A stretch of DNA of 64,000 bases from CAZYJR01 sp964647905. Its GTDB lineage: Bacteria > Desulfobacterota > DSM-4660 > Desulfatiglandales > HGW-15. The stretch is taken from positions 289,195-353,194 of the forward strand of contig CAZYJR010000001.1 in the NCBI GenBank assembly GCA_964647905.1, read 5' to 3'. Under the pieces are notes generated by a model. The model saw only the letters and a program-made list of their open reading frames with translations, did not search any database and was not told where the DNA came from. This document shows, piece after piece, positions 43,130 through 51,556 of the stretch. Position numbers and translations under genes: made by a program. How positions within the stretch are numbered: the first letter of the stretch is position 1; each line of letters begins with the position of its first letter.

Positions 43130-43156
43130 TTGACATGAAAAGGTGTTCATTATAGA
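43130..43156 (+). promoter_or_regulatory. Promoter of the rnf operon
   Basis: TTGACA and TATAGA with a short 15-base spacer in an AT-richer patch, about 190 bases ahead of rnfC. The spacing is below optimum. Confidence 0.45.
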
Positions 43157-43349
43157 AAGCGCCTGACCGATTCGGCGCACGCTGGTCCCGTGGATCCCGG
43201 TCATGTGCTCCCGCCCGGTCAGAGGGCCGGGAAGAGACCGGAACAGGCGGCCGGTTGTCGGCTCGGGCAGTAAGACTCGGTGAAAGCGCTACAGAAGTTG
43301 GATGGCACGGTGAACCTCCGCCCAGGAGGGCCTCGAGGCTCGAAAGACG
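43157..43349 (+). other. Long GC-rich rnf leader
   Basis: Predicted 5' untranslated region of rnfC. It can form GCGCC/GGCGC at its 5' end (43159-43163 with 43174-43178), a CCGG-rich hairpin near 43212-43230 and CCTCC/GGAGG near 43313-43328. No known riboswitch class was recognised, and I saw no ORF. Confidence 0.4.
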
Positions 43350-44699
43350 ATGATCATGAAGCGACTCAAGGGCATATCTGTTCCGGCTGGCGGACCCGGG
43401 AACCTTACCCCTCAACCCAAGGAGATACCCGCACCCAAGAGGGTCGTTCTCCCTGTGGAGTTCCCTCTGGGAAAGGTGCAGCCGGAGGTGGGCGCCGGGG
43501 ATAAGGTCAAGAAAGGACAGCGGATAGCGCGCGACCCCAACGGGATTCTCCCGGATGTGAGGGCGTCGATTGCGGGCAGGGTCTCCTCGCTCAGACCGTG
43601 GCTCGGGGCCTTCGGCCGGGAGTTTCTCTCCGTGGTAATAGAGGGCGAAGACGGGGATGGTGAAGGGGAACGGCTGTTTGAGGAGAACCGGCGACCGTCG
43701 GACCCGCATGATCTGCTGAGGCTGATTTCCGAAGCCGGTATCAGAGAACCGGACTACTTCCCATGGCCTCTTTCGGTGAGGATCGCACAGCCGGCCCTCA
43801 CCCCTGGGATGCTTTTCCCGTTCGTCCCCGATCTCAGGCGGCCCATCGACTACTTGATATTGAACGGGCTGGACAGGCAACCCGGGGTGTGGCTGAGGAG
43901 CTCGGCCCTGGAGACCATGGAGGAGTCGATCCTGGAGGCGCTCCCTATCCTCAAGTCGGTCTCCGACGCCCGGCGCACGGTCCTGGCGGTATCCAAGCAT
44001 CAGAGGCTCACAGAGTCCATGGAGCGGGGACTTCGCATGGAAGGCGTCGAGGTGATCCGCTGCCGGAATGGCTATCCCGGAGGCTTGGAGCCCGTACTCG
44101 TGCAACAGGCCACAGGAAACGAGATACCTCGGCCGGGAGGAGACGCCAGGGCGGTGGGTGCCGCGATGGTGGACGTAATCACGGCGGCCAAAGCGGCGGA
44201 CGCTGTTATCAGAGGTCTTCCCGCCCTGGAGACGATAGTCCAGATCTCTGCGCCTTCGCAATGGATCAACGGGTTCATCCGGGTGAGGGAGGGCATGCTC
44301 CTGAGAGACGCCCTGGACCTGATGAGCCCGGCTCCGAAGGACCCTGCACGCGTGCTGACCCGGGGTCCGTTCCTGGGACATGCCATGTACGACCTGCAGG
44401 TCCCCTTGATTCAGCAGACAGAGGCGGTCATTTTCCAGGGTGAACAGGACTTTCAGCCCTTCGAGGACGAGCCTTGCATCAATTGCGGAAGGTGTGTCCA
44501 GTCCTGCCCCATGCGCCTCTTTCCCAATGAGCTGAGCAGGGCCTGCGAGTACGGCCGATTTGAAGAAGCCGAGGCCAAGGACCTTTTCCGCTGCATAGAG
44601 TGCGGAATCTGCTCATACGTATGTCCCGTGCGACGCCCGATGGTCCATCTCCTGCGATTCGGCAAGAACGAGCTTTCGGCGGAGAAGGAGGAAAGATGA
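43350..44699 (+). CDS. rnfC: Rnf complex subunit RnfC
   Basis: NAD(H)-side peripheral subunit of the ion-translocating ferredoxin:NAD oxidoreductase. It has an N-terminal biotin-carrier-like hairpin domain (GAGDKVKKGQRIA, IAGRVSSL), an FMN/NADH core and two [4Fe-4S] motifs (CINCGRCVQSCP, CIECGICSYVCP). The usual glycine-rich FMN loop is not obvious. Length 449. No strong ribosome binding site precedes the ATG, and a second ATG lies two codons in. The stop overlaps rnfD as ATGA. Confidence 0.93.
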   Translation: MIMKRLKGISVPAGGPGNLTPQPKEIPAPKRVVLPVEFPLGKVQPEVGAGDKVKKGQRIARDPNGILPDVRASIAGRVSSLRPWLGAFGREFLSVVIEGEDGDGEGERLFEENRRPSDPHDLLRLISEAGIREPDYFPWPLSVRIAQPALTPGMLFPFVPDLRRPIDYLILNGLDRQPGVWLRSSALETMEESILEALPILKSVSDARRTVLAVSKHQRLTESMERGLRMEGVEVIRCRNGYPGGLEPVLVQQATGNEIPRPGGDARAVGAAMVDVITAAKAADAVIRGLPALETIVQISAPSQWINGFIRVREGMLLRDALDLMSPAPKDPARVLTRGPFLGHAMYDLQVPLIQQTEAVIFQGEQDFQPFEDEPCINCGRCVQSCPMRLFPNELSRACEYGRFEEAEAKDLFRCIECGICSYVCPVRRPMVHLLRFGKNELSAEKEER

Positions 44700-45670
44700 A
44701 ACGCCCAGAGCTTCATGTCTCCATGTCCCCGTTCGTGCACTCGGGGAACTCCGTCCAGCGGATGATGAGAGACAACCTGTTGGCCCTGGTACCGGCTGTT
44801 TTCGCCGGGTGGTTCTACTATGGGTGGGGGGCGCTCGAGACCGTGCTGATTTGCGCGGCCGCGGCGTTTCTCACCGAACTCGTGTGGCAGAAGCTGATGG
44901 GCCAAAGGGTCCGCGTGAGGGACGGCAGCGCCGTAGTGACCGGAGTCCTGCTGGGTCTGGTGCTCTCCTCGCTGGTCCCGTGGTGGCTGGCCGTGGCCGG
45001 TTCCGTGGTTGCAATCGTCATAGGGAAGCAGCTGCTGGGCGGATTGGGCAATCACCCTTTCAACTCGGTGCTGGTCGGTTGGACCTTTGTCCAGGTCTCC
45101 TATGCTTCGGTCATGAACGACTTCCCTATACCTCACCCCAAGTTCGGGGTGGATATGGGGAAGTACCTGGCCGACCCGGCCCTGATCGCCATGAAGGAGG
45201 ACCTGGAGATGTTCAACTGGGTCCCGTACAGCGATTTGTTCATAGGTAATGTGCCGGGCGAGATAGGCACCGGCTGTGTGCTTGCCCTCCTGCTGGGAGG
45301 GATTTATCTGATCTTAAGGAAGAATATAACCTGGCACATACCCGTTTCTTTTCTTTTGTCCGTGTGGATCTTCGCTTTCATTGTTTGGAAGGTGAATCCT
45401 GATGCATATGTCCATCCCACGTATCACCTGCTTTCGGGGTGGATTGTGATGGGTGCCTTTTTCCTGGCCCCTGAGAAGGGAACGGCACCTCTGAGCGGCC
45501 CCGGTATGATAATCTATGGCATAGGCTGCGGCATGCTCACCATGATTATTCGTATCTGGGGCGGGTATATGGAGGGTGTGCCTTTCGCAATCCTTCTAAT
45601 GAACGGCCTAACACCGATTCTGGATCGTATCCGGCCGAGAGCCGTGGGGAGGAGAGTAGAAATTGCGTGA
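44696..45670 (+). CDS. rnfD: Rnf complex subunit RnfD
   Basis: Integral membrane flavoprotein related to NqrB, with about nine hydrophobic segments (DGSAVVTGVLLGLVL, GNHPFNSVLVGWTFV, DLFIGNVPGEIG). The covalent-FMN threonine motif (S-G/S-A-T-P) that normally lies between the last two of these is not visible; that stretch contains no threonine. Length 324. It overlaps rnfC and rnfG. Confidence 0.92.
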   Translation: MKRPELHVSMSPFVHSGNSVQRMMRDNLLALVPAVFAGWFYYGWGALETVLICAAAAFLTELVWQKLMGQRVRVRDGSAVVTGVLLGLVLSSLVPWWLAVAGSVVAIVIGKQLLGGLGNHPFNSVLVGWTFVQVSYASVMNDFPIPHPKFGVDMGKYLADPALIAMKEDLEMFNWVPYSDLFIGNVPGEIGTGCVLALLLGGIYLILRKNITWHIPVSFLLSVWIFAFIVWKVNPDAYVHPTYHLLSGWIVMGAFFLAPEKGTAPLSGPGMIIYGIGCGMLTMIIRIWGGYMEGVPFAILLMNGLTPILDRIRPRAVGRRVEIA

Positions 45671-46250
45671 GCTCTTCCGAATGGTGTTTGTCCTGGCCGC
45701 GATTTGCGGCTGTTCCGGGCTGGTCCTCTCTTTCACCAACCAGGCCACTGAGGCCCAGAGGGAATACCAGCTCCTGAAATATGTGCAGGAGCCTTCCATA
45801 AAGGCCGTTCTGGGGGGGTATGAGTATACCAACGACCCGATCCAGGACCGGATGACCATGGTCATAGGCAAGGACAAGGAAGGAAATCCCATAGAAAAGA
45901 CCATTTTCCCCGCCAAGAGGGACGGGAAGGTGATAGCGGTGAGTTTCTCGGCATCGGGCTCCGGGTACGGCGGCGAGATCCAGTTGATGGTGGGTCTGGA
46001 TATGGAGGGCAAGCTGGCCGGAATCAGCGTGATGACCCACTCGGAGACGCCCGGTCTGGGGGCGCGCATAACCGAAAAGGCATTCAGCAGTCAGTTCGAG
46101 GACCTGGAGTTGAATGATGAGTTCAAGCTCTCCACCGAGGGCGGGGACATCGACGGTGTCAGCGGGGCGACTTTCTCCAGCAAGGGTGTGGTGAGCGCCC
46201 TCAACCGTGCGGTCCAGCTTTTCCCTAAGGTCAAAGAGGAGGTCAGTTAG
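45663..46250 (+). CDS. rnfG: Rnf complex subunit RnfG
   Basis: Periplasmic-facing flavoprotein with one N-terminal membrane helix (about residues 5-25) and a C-terminal FMN domain. DGVSGATFSSKGV is the covalent-FMN motif, with the acceptor threonine in SGAT. HSETPGLGARI is also diagnostic. The TTG start lies inside the end of rnfD, after GGAGAG. Length 195. Confidence 0.94.
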   Translation: MRELFRMVFVLAAICGCSGLVLSFTNQATEAQREYQLLKYVQEPSIKAVLGGYEYTNDPIQDRMTMVIGKDKEGNPIEKTIFPAKRDGKVIAVSFSASGSGYGGEIQLMVGLDMEGKLAGISVMTHSETPGLGARITEKAFSSQFEDLELNDEFKLSTEGGDIDGVSGATFSSKGVVSALNRAVQLFPKVKEEVS

Positions 46251-46255
46251 CACCC

Positions 46256-46858
46256 ATGAGCGTTGCAAACGAGTTTACCAAGGGTCTCTGGAGGGAAGTT
46301 CCTCCTTTCCGCCTGATGCTGGGGCTGTGTCCGACCCTGGCCGTTACCACGGCGGCTGAAAACGGTATGGGAATGGGGCTGGCCACCACCTTTGTGCTCG
46401 TCTGCTCCAATATCCTCATCAGCCTCCTCAGAAACGTCATCCCGAAGAAGGTTCGTATCGCGGCCTTTATCGTGGTCATAGCCTCGTTCGTGGTGATCGT
46501 GGAGCTGACCATGCAGGCCTATTTCTACCCGCTCTACAAGGTCCTGGGCCTGTTCATACCCCTGATAGTGGTCAACTGCCTCATACTGGGAAGGGCCGAG
46601 GCCTTCGCCTCCAAGAACAAGCTGGTGCCCTCGATCGCCGACGGGCTGGGTATAGGGATCGGCTTCACGCTGTCCCTGACCTTCCTCGGAGCCGTAAGGG
46701 AGATCCTAGGCAACGGTACGCTTTTCGGTCAGGCCGTGCTTTGGGAGTCCTACGAACCGTTTGCAGTCATGGTCAAGGCCCCGGGGGCTTTCATCTGCCT
46801 CGGTGTCATTGTGGGGCTCATGAACTGGATCAGCACGCGACAACAAAACAAGGGCTGA
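46256..46858 (+). CDS. rnfE: Rnf complex subunit RnfE
   Basis: Six-helix membrane subunit of the RnfA/RnfE pair, which is related to NqrD/NqrE. MLGLCPTLAVTTAAENGMGMG near the N-terminus and VNCLILGRAEAFASKN carry the family's conserved cysteines, placed in inverted topology relative to RnfA. Length 200; AGGAGGT precedes the ATG. Confidence 0.95.
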   Translation: MSVANEFTKGLWREVPPFRLMLGLCPTLAVTTAAENGMGMGLATTFVLVCSNILISLLRNVIPKKVRIAAFIVVIASFVVIVELTMQAYFYPLYKVLGLFIPLIVVNCLILGRAEAFASKNKLVPSIADGLGIGIGFTLSLTFLGAVREILGNGTLFGQAVLWESYEPFAVMVKAPGAFICLGVIVGLMNWISTRQQNKG

Positions 46859-46903
46859 AACCCGGCCCTGGAGTAAGGGAAGACCTCCTGGGGGAGAGAT
46901 AAA

Positions 46904-47482
46904 ATGTCAGAGTTCCTGCTACTGTTTGTCAGTGCGGCCTTTGTAAACAATGTAGCCCTGGTGCGCTACCTGGGCCACTGCCCTTTCCTGGGGGTGAGCA
47001 ACAGGCTGGATACCGCCATTGGTATGAGTATGGCGGTGATCTTCGTAATGACCCTTGCCAGCGCCACCACGTGGGTGGTCCAGCACTTCGTTCTCAATCC
47101 CTTCGGCCTGGGGTACCTGCAGACCATAGCCTTCATCCTGGTGATAGCCACTCTGGTCCAGCTTGTGGAGATGTTCCTGCAGAAATCCGTGCCGGCGCTC
47201 TATAGGGCGCTCGGGATCTTCCTTCCTCTGATTACGACCAACTGCGCGGTGCTTGGTGTTGCGGTGCTGTCCATTCAAAACGAGTACAGCTTCGTCAAAA
47301 CGCTGGTATTCGCCTTCTCTTCCAGCATGGGTTACGGCGTGGCTCTGATCTTGATGACCGGAATCAGAGAGCGACTGGCCACAGCACCGGTGCAGGCCAA
47401 TCTCAAGGGGGCGCCCGCCGGCCTGGTCACAGCAGGCTTGCTCGCCCTGGCTTTCCTGGGCTTTGCAGGGATGGTACACTAA
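46904..47482 (+). CDS. rnfA: Rnf complex subunit RnfA
   Basis: Paired partner of RnfE. VNNVALVRYLGHCPFLGVSN and TTNCAVLGVAVL are the two half-motifs with the cysteines thought to hold a membrane iron-sulfur centre. Six hydrophobic segments, 192 residues. GGGGGAGAG provides the ribosome binding site. Confidence 0.95.
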   Translation: MSEFLLLFVSAAFVNNVALVRYLGHCPFLGVSNRLDTAIGMSMAVIFVMTLASATTWVVQHFVLNPFGLGYLQTIAFILVIATLVQLVEMFLQKSVPALYRALGIFLPLITTNCAVLGVAVLSIQNEYSFVKTLVFAFSSSMGYGVALILMTGIRERLATAPVQANLKGAPAGLVTAGLLALAFLGFAGMVH

Positions 47483-47537
47483 GGCCCTCGGCTCCGTCCG
47501 GGCGGCCTCCGGATGGAGACTTCAAACGGAGAAGGAG

Positions 47538-49619
47538 ATGCTCGCAGCGCTTCTTGCCATAGGTGGACTCGGATTAGTGGCGGGGATGGGGCTTGCCGTC
47601 GCGTCCCGGGTCTTTTACGTCTATATCGACCCGAAGATCTTAGCGGTGGAAGAGGCGCTGCCCGGGGCCAATTGCGGGGGTTGCGGCTACCCGGGGTGCA
47701 GCGGGGCAGCGAGCGCCATCGTGCGCGGTGAAGCCCCGGCCAACCTATGCGTGGCAGGCGGTGCGTCGGTTCACACCGAGGTAGCCGGAATCCTGGGAGT
47801 GGAAATCAAGGAAAAAGAGCCCGAGATAGCACGGCCCGGGTGCACATACGGCTTGGATGCAGCCGACCTCAAGTACAGCTATGACGGATTTCAGGACTGC
47901 CGTGCAGCCGTCCTACTGAACGGGGGATCCAAGGTCTGCCCGGTCGGTTGCCTGGGGCTCGGGACGTGCGTTCGGGCCTGCCCTTTCGGCGCCCTGTCCA
48001 TGGGCCCGGACAATCTACCGGTGGTGGACCGGGATTTATGCACGGGCTGCGGTACGTGCGAGCGTGTCTGTCCCAAGCATATTATTACCCTCACATCCAA
48101 TTCCCGCCGCATCCAGGGCGAATACACCACTGACCAGTGCTCGGCGCCCTGCCATAGGGCCTGCCCCGCAGGCGTCCGGATACCCGAGTACGTCCGTGAG
48201 ATAGCCCTTGGAAGGCCCCTGGAAGCGGTCAGGGTGATCAAGGAGACCAATCCCTTCCCCTCGGTTTGCGGCCGTATCTGCGTCCATCCCTGCGAGTATG
48301 ATTGCAGGAGGAACCTGGTGGATCAGCCCGTGGCCATCAATCCGCTCAAGCGCTTCGCCACCGATCAGGAGATGGCAAGCGGCGGCCATGTCCAGATATA
48401 CCGGGCGCCGGAGACCGGACGGCGGATAGCAGTGGCGGGAGGAGGCGCCGAAGGTCTGACCGCAGCGTATTTCCTGAACAGGCTCGGCCAGGAGGCTACG
48501 GTCTATGAGGGCTCCGAGCGTATGGGGGGATTGCTGCGATTCGGTTTGCCCAGGAACAGGCTGCCGGTGGAGGTCCTGGACTGGGACATCAACGGGATCC
48601 GGGAGGCCGGAGTCTCATTTGAATTCCGCAAGCTCCTGGGAGCCGAGATCACCGTCGCCTCCCTGCTCCAAGAGGGGTATGGCGCCGTGCTGGCGGCGAT
48701 CGGAGGTTGGGACATCCGAATGACGCAGCGAAGGGAACGGGAGAGCCCGAGGAGCCCGCTCCCCGGGGTCCACCTGCTGGTCGAGTTCCTTGCCTCTCAC
48801 AAGGAGGGCAGGCAAAAGGCCTTGGGCAGGCGCGTGGTCATACTGGGAGGAGGGATGTCAGGGCTGGAAGCGGCCAGGATCCATATAAGGGACGGCGCCC
48901 GGGAGGTCCACATGGTGTTCCGCGGGGGGCGGGACCAGGCTCCCTTTTCCGAGGAAGTCCTGAGGGACGCGGAAGAACAAGGGATACAGCTGCATTTCAA
49001 TACCGCCGTGACCCGGATGGCAGGGGAGGACGAAGACCTAACCCAATTGGATCTGACCGGTGTAGGGGACGCAGCCGGACAGGGGACGGACTCTCTGTGC
49101 GCGGATACGCTCTTGACAGGAGCGGGCCGGTTCCCCGAGCTGGTATACATTCCCCGTTCCGGGGAAAGCGGTGCAGCGGAAAGCAATGAAACCCCCATCG
49201 GGCGGTCCGGCGTCAAATGGGAGACCCTCGTCCCCTACGCCGGGCCTTCGGCCGAGGAGACCGCCGGGATCTTCCGGCCCGGAGAGGCCGTAGCCGACTA
49301 CCGGGCGGTGGTGGAGGCCATCGGATCAGGCCGCAGGGCCGCCTCCACCATACACCGCCACCTCTCCGGGCAATCCGTGGAGGGGCCGGAAAACATGATA
49401 CGCAAGGGCACCGCAGTGATCGGGGTGGACGAAGTGGACTCAGTGGTCTCCACCACGCCCAGGGAACCCATGCCCATGCTGCCGGAGGTCGAACAACGCC
49501 TGGATCCTTCCAGGGAAATCGAGCTGGGCTACAATGAGGAGCAGGCAGTGCGCGAGGCCGGGCGCTGCCTCCAGTGCGGGCTCATTTGCTATCGCAGGGA
49601 GAAGGGGGCTCTCCACTAG
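47538..49619 (+). CDS. rnfB: RnfB fused to GltD/NfnB-like flavoprotein
   Basis: Residues 1 to about 215 are RnfB: membrane helix, a four-cysteine Fe-S domain (NCGGCGYPGCSGAASA) and two ferredoxin sites (CLGLGTCVRACP, CTGCGTCERVCP). The remainder is a GltD-type domain: N-terminal Fe-S helix region (CHRACPAGVRIPEY, CGRICVHPCEYDCRRN), FAD loop VAGGGAEGLTAAYF, NAD(P) loop VILGGGMSGLEAARI and the FAD-binding end AVVEAIGSGRRAASTI. Total 693 residues against about 200-330 for stand-alone RnfB. The ATG follows GGAGAAGGAG; an earlier start inside rnfA is unlikely. Confidence 0.92.
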   Translation: MLAALLAIGGLGLVAGMGLAVASRVFYVYIDPKILAVEEALPGANCGGCGYPGCSGAASAIVRGEAPANLCVAGGASVHTEVAGILGVEIKEKEPEIARPGCTYGLDAADLKYSYDGFQDCRAAVLLNGGSKVCPVGCLGLGTCVRACPFGALSMGPDNLPVVDRDLCTGCGTCERVCPKHIITLTSNSRRIQGEYTTDQCSAPCHRACPAGVRIPEYVREIALGRPLEAVRVIKETNPFPSVCGRICVHPCEYDCRRNLVDQPVAINPLKRFATDQEMASGGHVQIYRAPETGRRIAVAGGGAEGLTAAYFLNRLGQEATVYEGSERMGGLLRFGLPRNRLPVEVLDWDINGIREAGVSFEFRKLLGAEITVASLLQEGYGAVLAAIGGWDIRMTQRRERESPRSPLPGVHLLVEFLASHKEGRQKALGRRVVILGGGMSGLEAARIHIRDGAREVHMVFRGGRDQAPFSEEVLRDAEEQGIQLHFNTAVTRMAGEDEDLTQLDLTGVGDAAGQGTDSLCADTLLTGAGRFPELVYIPRSGESGAAESNETPIGRSGVKWETLVPYAGPSAEETAGIFRPGEAVADYRAVVEAIGSGRRAASTIHRHLSGQSVEGPENMIRKGTAVIGVDEVDSVVSTTPREPMPMLPEVEQRLDPSREIELGYNEEQAVREAGRCLQCGLICYRREKGALH

Positions 49620-50082
49620 GTACGATGCGGCTCATGCGCGGGACGTATCTGGAGTCCGGGGAAGAGGCCCCGCGGTCGAACCTCCTGACAAGCAGGAAGG
49701 CGGCCCCCAGGGCCAGGAGGCCGGTCAGGATGGAAGCCGCGGTCGGGTCCATGCCCCGGGCATCGGCCCAGGCCGACCCGGCGGCCGCCCCCACGACCAG
49801 GGCCAGGACCGGGATCAGATATACGGCCATTGATACCTTGAGCACCGAAGCGGCCGGAATGCTTATCTCCACCCAGTCGCCCGGATGCGCACCCAGGCTG
49901 TTTTCCACTACCACGCGCATGCTCTTCTCGGAAAACATCTCGCAGGCGCCCCGGCTCCTGCACTGGGCGCAGGCCGCGTTTCTCTCCACCCGCACCACCG
50001 CTCTGCCCCCGCCCACCTCTTCAACCAGGCCTTGTTCCTTGAGCGAATCCGACTTGTCCAAATGAATCTTCCGTCCTTTCAT
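49582..50082 (-). CDS. RseC/RsxC-like membrane protein
   Basis: RseC family (SoxR-reducing/sigma-E modulation in E. coli, where related genes neighbour rsx/rnf). N-terminal cytoplasmic part with a conserved C-x2-C-x5-C site (CAQCRSRGAC), then two membrane helices (about 84-104 and 112-132) and a short tail. Its end overlaps the 3' end of rnfB by 38 bases on the opposite strand. Confidence 0.8.
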   Translation of the reverse strand: MKGRKIHLDKSDSLKEQGLVEEVGGGRAVVRVERNAACAQCRSRGACEMFSEKSMRVVVENSLGAHPGDWVEISIPAASVLKVSMAVYLIPVLALVVGAAAGSAWADARGMDPTAASILTGLLALGAAFLLVRRFDRGASSPDSRYVPRMSRIVPSGEPPSPCDSK

Positions 50083-50188
50083 CAGTTCACCCGGAAGGCT
50101 TGCTTAAGGCCTCGGCTTTCCGGTCAGGGCCAAGGATACCCGCAGGCGGGCCCGAAAACAATACCTTTCCAGAGCCGCGCCTTTTTGC

Positions 50189-50217
50189 TTGACATTGAAT
50201 CGAAATGACCGCATATT
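50189..50217 (+). promoter_or_regulatory. Promoter of the universal-stress gene
   Basis: TTGACA and CATATT with a 17-base spacer in an AT-rich patch; TATTTT two bases on is an alternative -10. It lies about 65 bases before the gene. Confidence 0.6.
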
Positions 50218-50281
50218 TTAGTTAGTTACTTGCCTTCCGAGGTTTTTCCCGTAAACCTCTTTCCCATAGAGGAGGCCCCCC

Positions 50282-50752
50282 ATGGCTGCACAGAAGATCT
50301 TGGTCCCCTACAGCCATACCAGCCATAACGAGAAGGCCCTGGATTTCCTGGTCAGCACCTTTGGCGGACGCGAAGGCTTCAAGGTGACGCTCTTTAGCAC
50401 CTATGCGCCCCTGCCCGATATCAACATAACCTTGAGCCCCGAATTGGAGAAGATGAGGGGAGGTCTGGTATCACTCCAGGAAGAGCTGCGGGAGCGGGAG
50501 GCGGGTTTGGAGGCCACCAGGCGTTACCTGATGGAGAACGGCTTCACCGAAGACCAGGTAGACTATGTATTCAAGCCTAGGGAGCAGTCCATACCTGATG
50601 AGATCATAGAAACGGCAACAAAGGGGCACTACAGGGTCGTTGTGTTGACCGGAAAGGCAGGGGGCAGGGGAGTCAACCGGATATTCGCCCGGAGCGTTCA
50701 TCAGAAGGTGCTCTCGGCCCTGTCCGATACGACAGTCTGTATAGCCAGGTGA
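50282..50752 (+). CDS. Universal stress protein (UspA family)
   Basis: 156 residues with the Rossmann-like Usp fold: KILVPYSHTSHNEKALDFL at the N-terminus and VVVLTGKAGGRG...GSVHQKVL-like ending, here FARSVHQKVLSALSDTTVCIAR. The usual ATP-binding G-x2-G-x9-G-S/T motif is only partly kept, so ATP binding is uncertain. A helical insert (residues about 55-90) is longer than usual. Sits between rnf and fdh, with the GAF gene immediately downstream. Confidence 0.85.
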   Translation: MAAQKILVPYSHTSHNEKALDFLVSTFGGREGFKVTLFSTYAPLPDINITLSPELEKMRGGLVSLQEELREREAGLEATRRYLMENGFTEDQVDYVFKPREQSIPDEIIETATKGHYRVVVLTGKAGGRGVNRIFARSVHQKVLSALSDTTVCIAR

Positions 50753-50814
50753 GTATTGCGGCGTTTCTCCGACAGGAGCGACCGCGGGAAGCCGGCAGGA
50801 TGCGGGAGGGACAG

Positions 50815-51390
50815 ATGACCACCGGATCTAAGATCAACATTGAGGTATTCAAGACAGTGACCAAGGCCATTGCTCAATCCAACACACTGGACATCATGGC
50901 CAGCCACCTGGCCCAGCTCCTGGTCGGGACGCTGGGGATAAAGGCCTGTGCCATTTACGCCCTTGATCCCGAGTCAGGCGAGCTCGAGCCCCTGGCCAGC
51001 TTCGGGTTGAGCATGAAATACGTCGGAAAGGGGCCGTTGTTGGCAGCCAAGAGCATTGCGGAGTGTCTCAGCGGTACGCCGGTGATAGTGCCTGACGTCT
51101 CTTCGAGCGATCGTATCCAGTATCCCGCCGAGGCCATGAAAGAGGACATCAACTCGATAGCCTCGATTCCCATAACCACCGCAGGATCGGTCCTGGGTAC
51201 GCTGAGGCTATATCACGGCGAGCGCTGGGATCCATCGGACGAGGACGTGGACTCGCTGATGCTCCTGGCCGAGTTCATCGGGCTGGCGATGAATTACACC
51301 ACCCTTGTCCGCGCGATCTACGCCATGGACGAGATAATTCACCAAGGCCTCCCTCAGAGCCTGTCGCCCGATCCGGACAGGTATAGCTGA
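50815..51390 (+). CDS. GAF-domain protein
   Basis: About 191 residues, nearly all one GAF domain (TKAIAQSNTLDIMASHLAQLLVGTLGIKACAIYALD, IASIPITTAGSVLGTLRLYH). No output domain is attached, so it probably binds a ligand and partners another protein. The ATG with GGGAGGGACAG upstream was chosen; an in-frame GTG overlapping the preceding stop would add 22 residues. Confidence 0.8.
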   Translation: MTTGSKINIEVFKTVTKAIAQSNTLDIMASHLAQLLVGTLGIKACAIYALDPESGELEPLASFGLSMKYVGKGPLLAAKSIAECLSGTPVIVPDVSSSDRIQYPAEAMKEDINSIASIPITTAGSVLGTLRLYHGERWDPSDEDVDSLMLLAEFIGLAMNYTTLVRAIYAMDEIIHQGLPQSLSPDPDRYS

Positions 51391-51425
51391 GAACCGGGTC
51401 GGGGCCCTGCCCGCCGCAAGAATCC

Positions 51426-51454
51426 TTGACACTTCAAGGGGAGTTATCTATGCT
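51426..51454 (+). promoter_or_regulatory. Promoter of fdhA
   Basis: TTGACA and TATGCT with a 17-base spacer, about 100 bases ahead of the FdhA start. Confidence 0.65.
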
Positions 51455-51556
51455 CGCTTTGGCCGCGCCGGATGGCCGGTGCGGGCAATTGTGCGTACTC
51501 CGTGCGGCGGGTCCATGCGCGGGAGTCAGGAATCGCTTATTTGAGCTGGAGTGGAT

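Noticed and set aside
43157..43349. Cobalamin or FMN riboswitch upstream of rnfC
   Set aside because: A GGTGAA stretch is present, but the conserved cores and helix order of known riboswitches are not.
43074..44381. Long minus-strand frame over the rnf leader and rnfC
   Set aside because: Shadow of rnfC; the plus strand has the Fe-S motifs and operon context.
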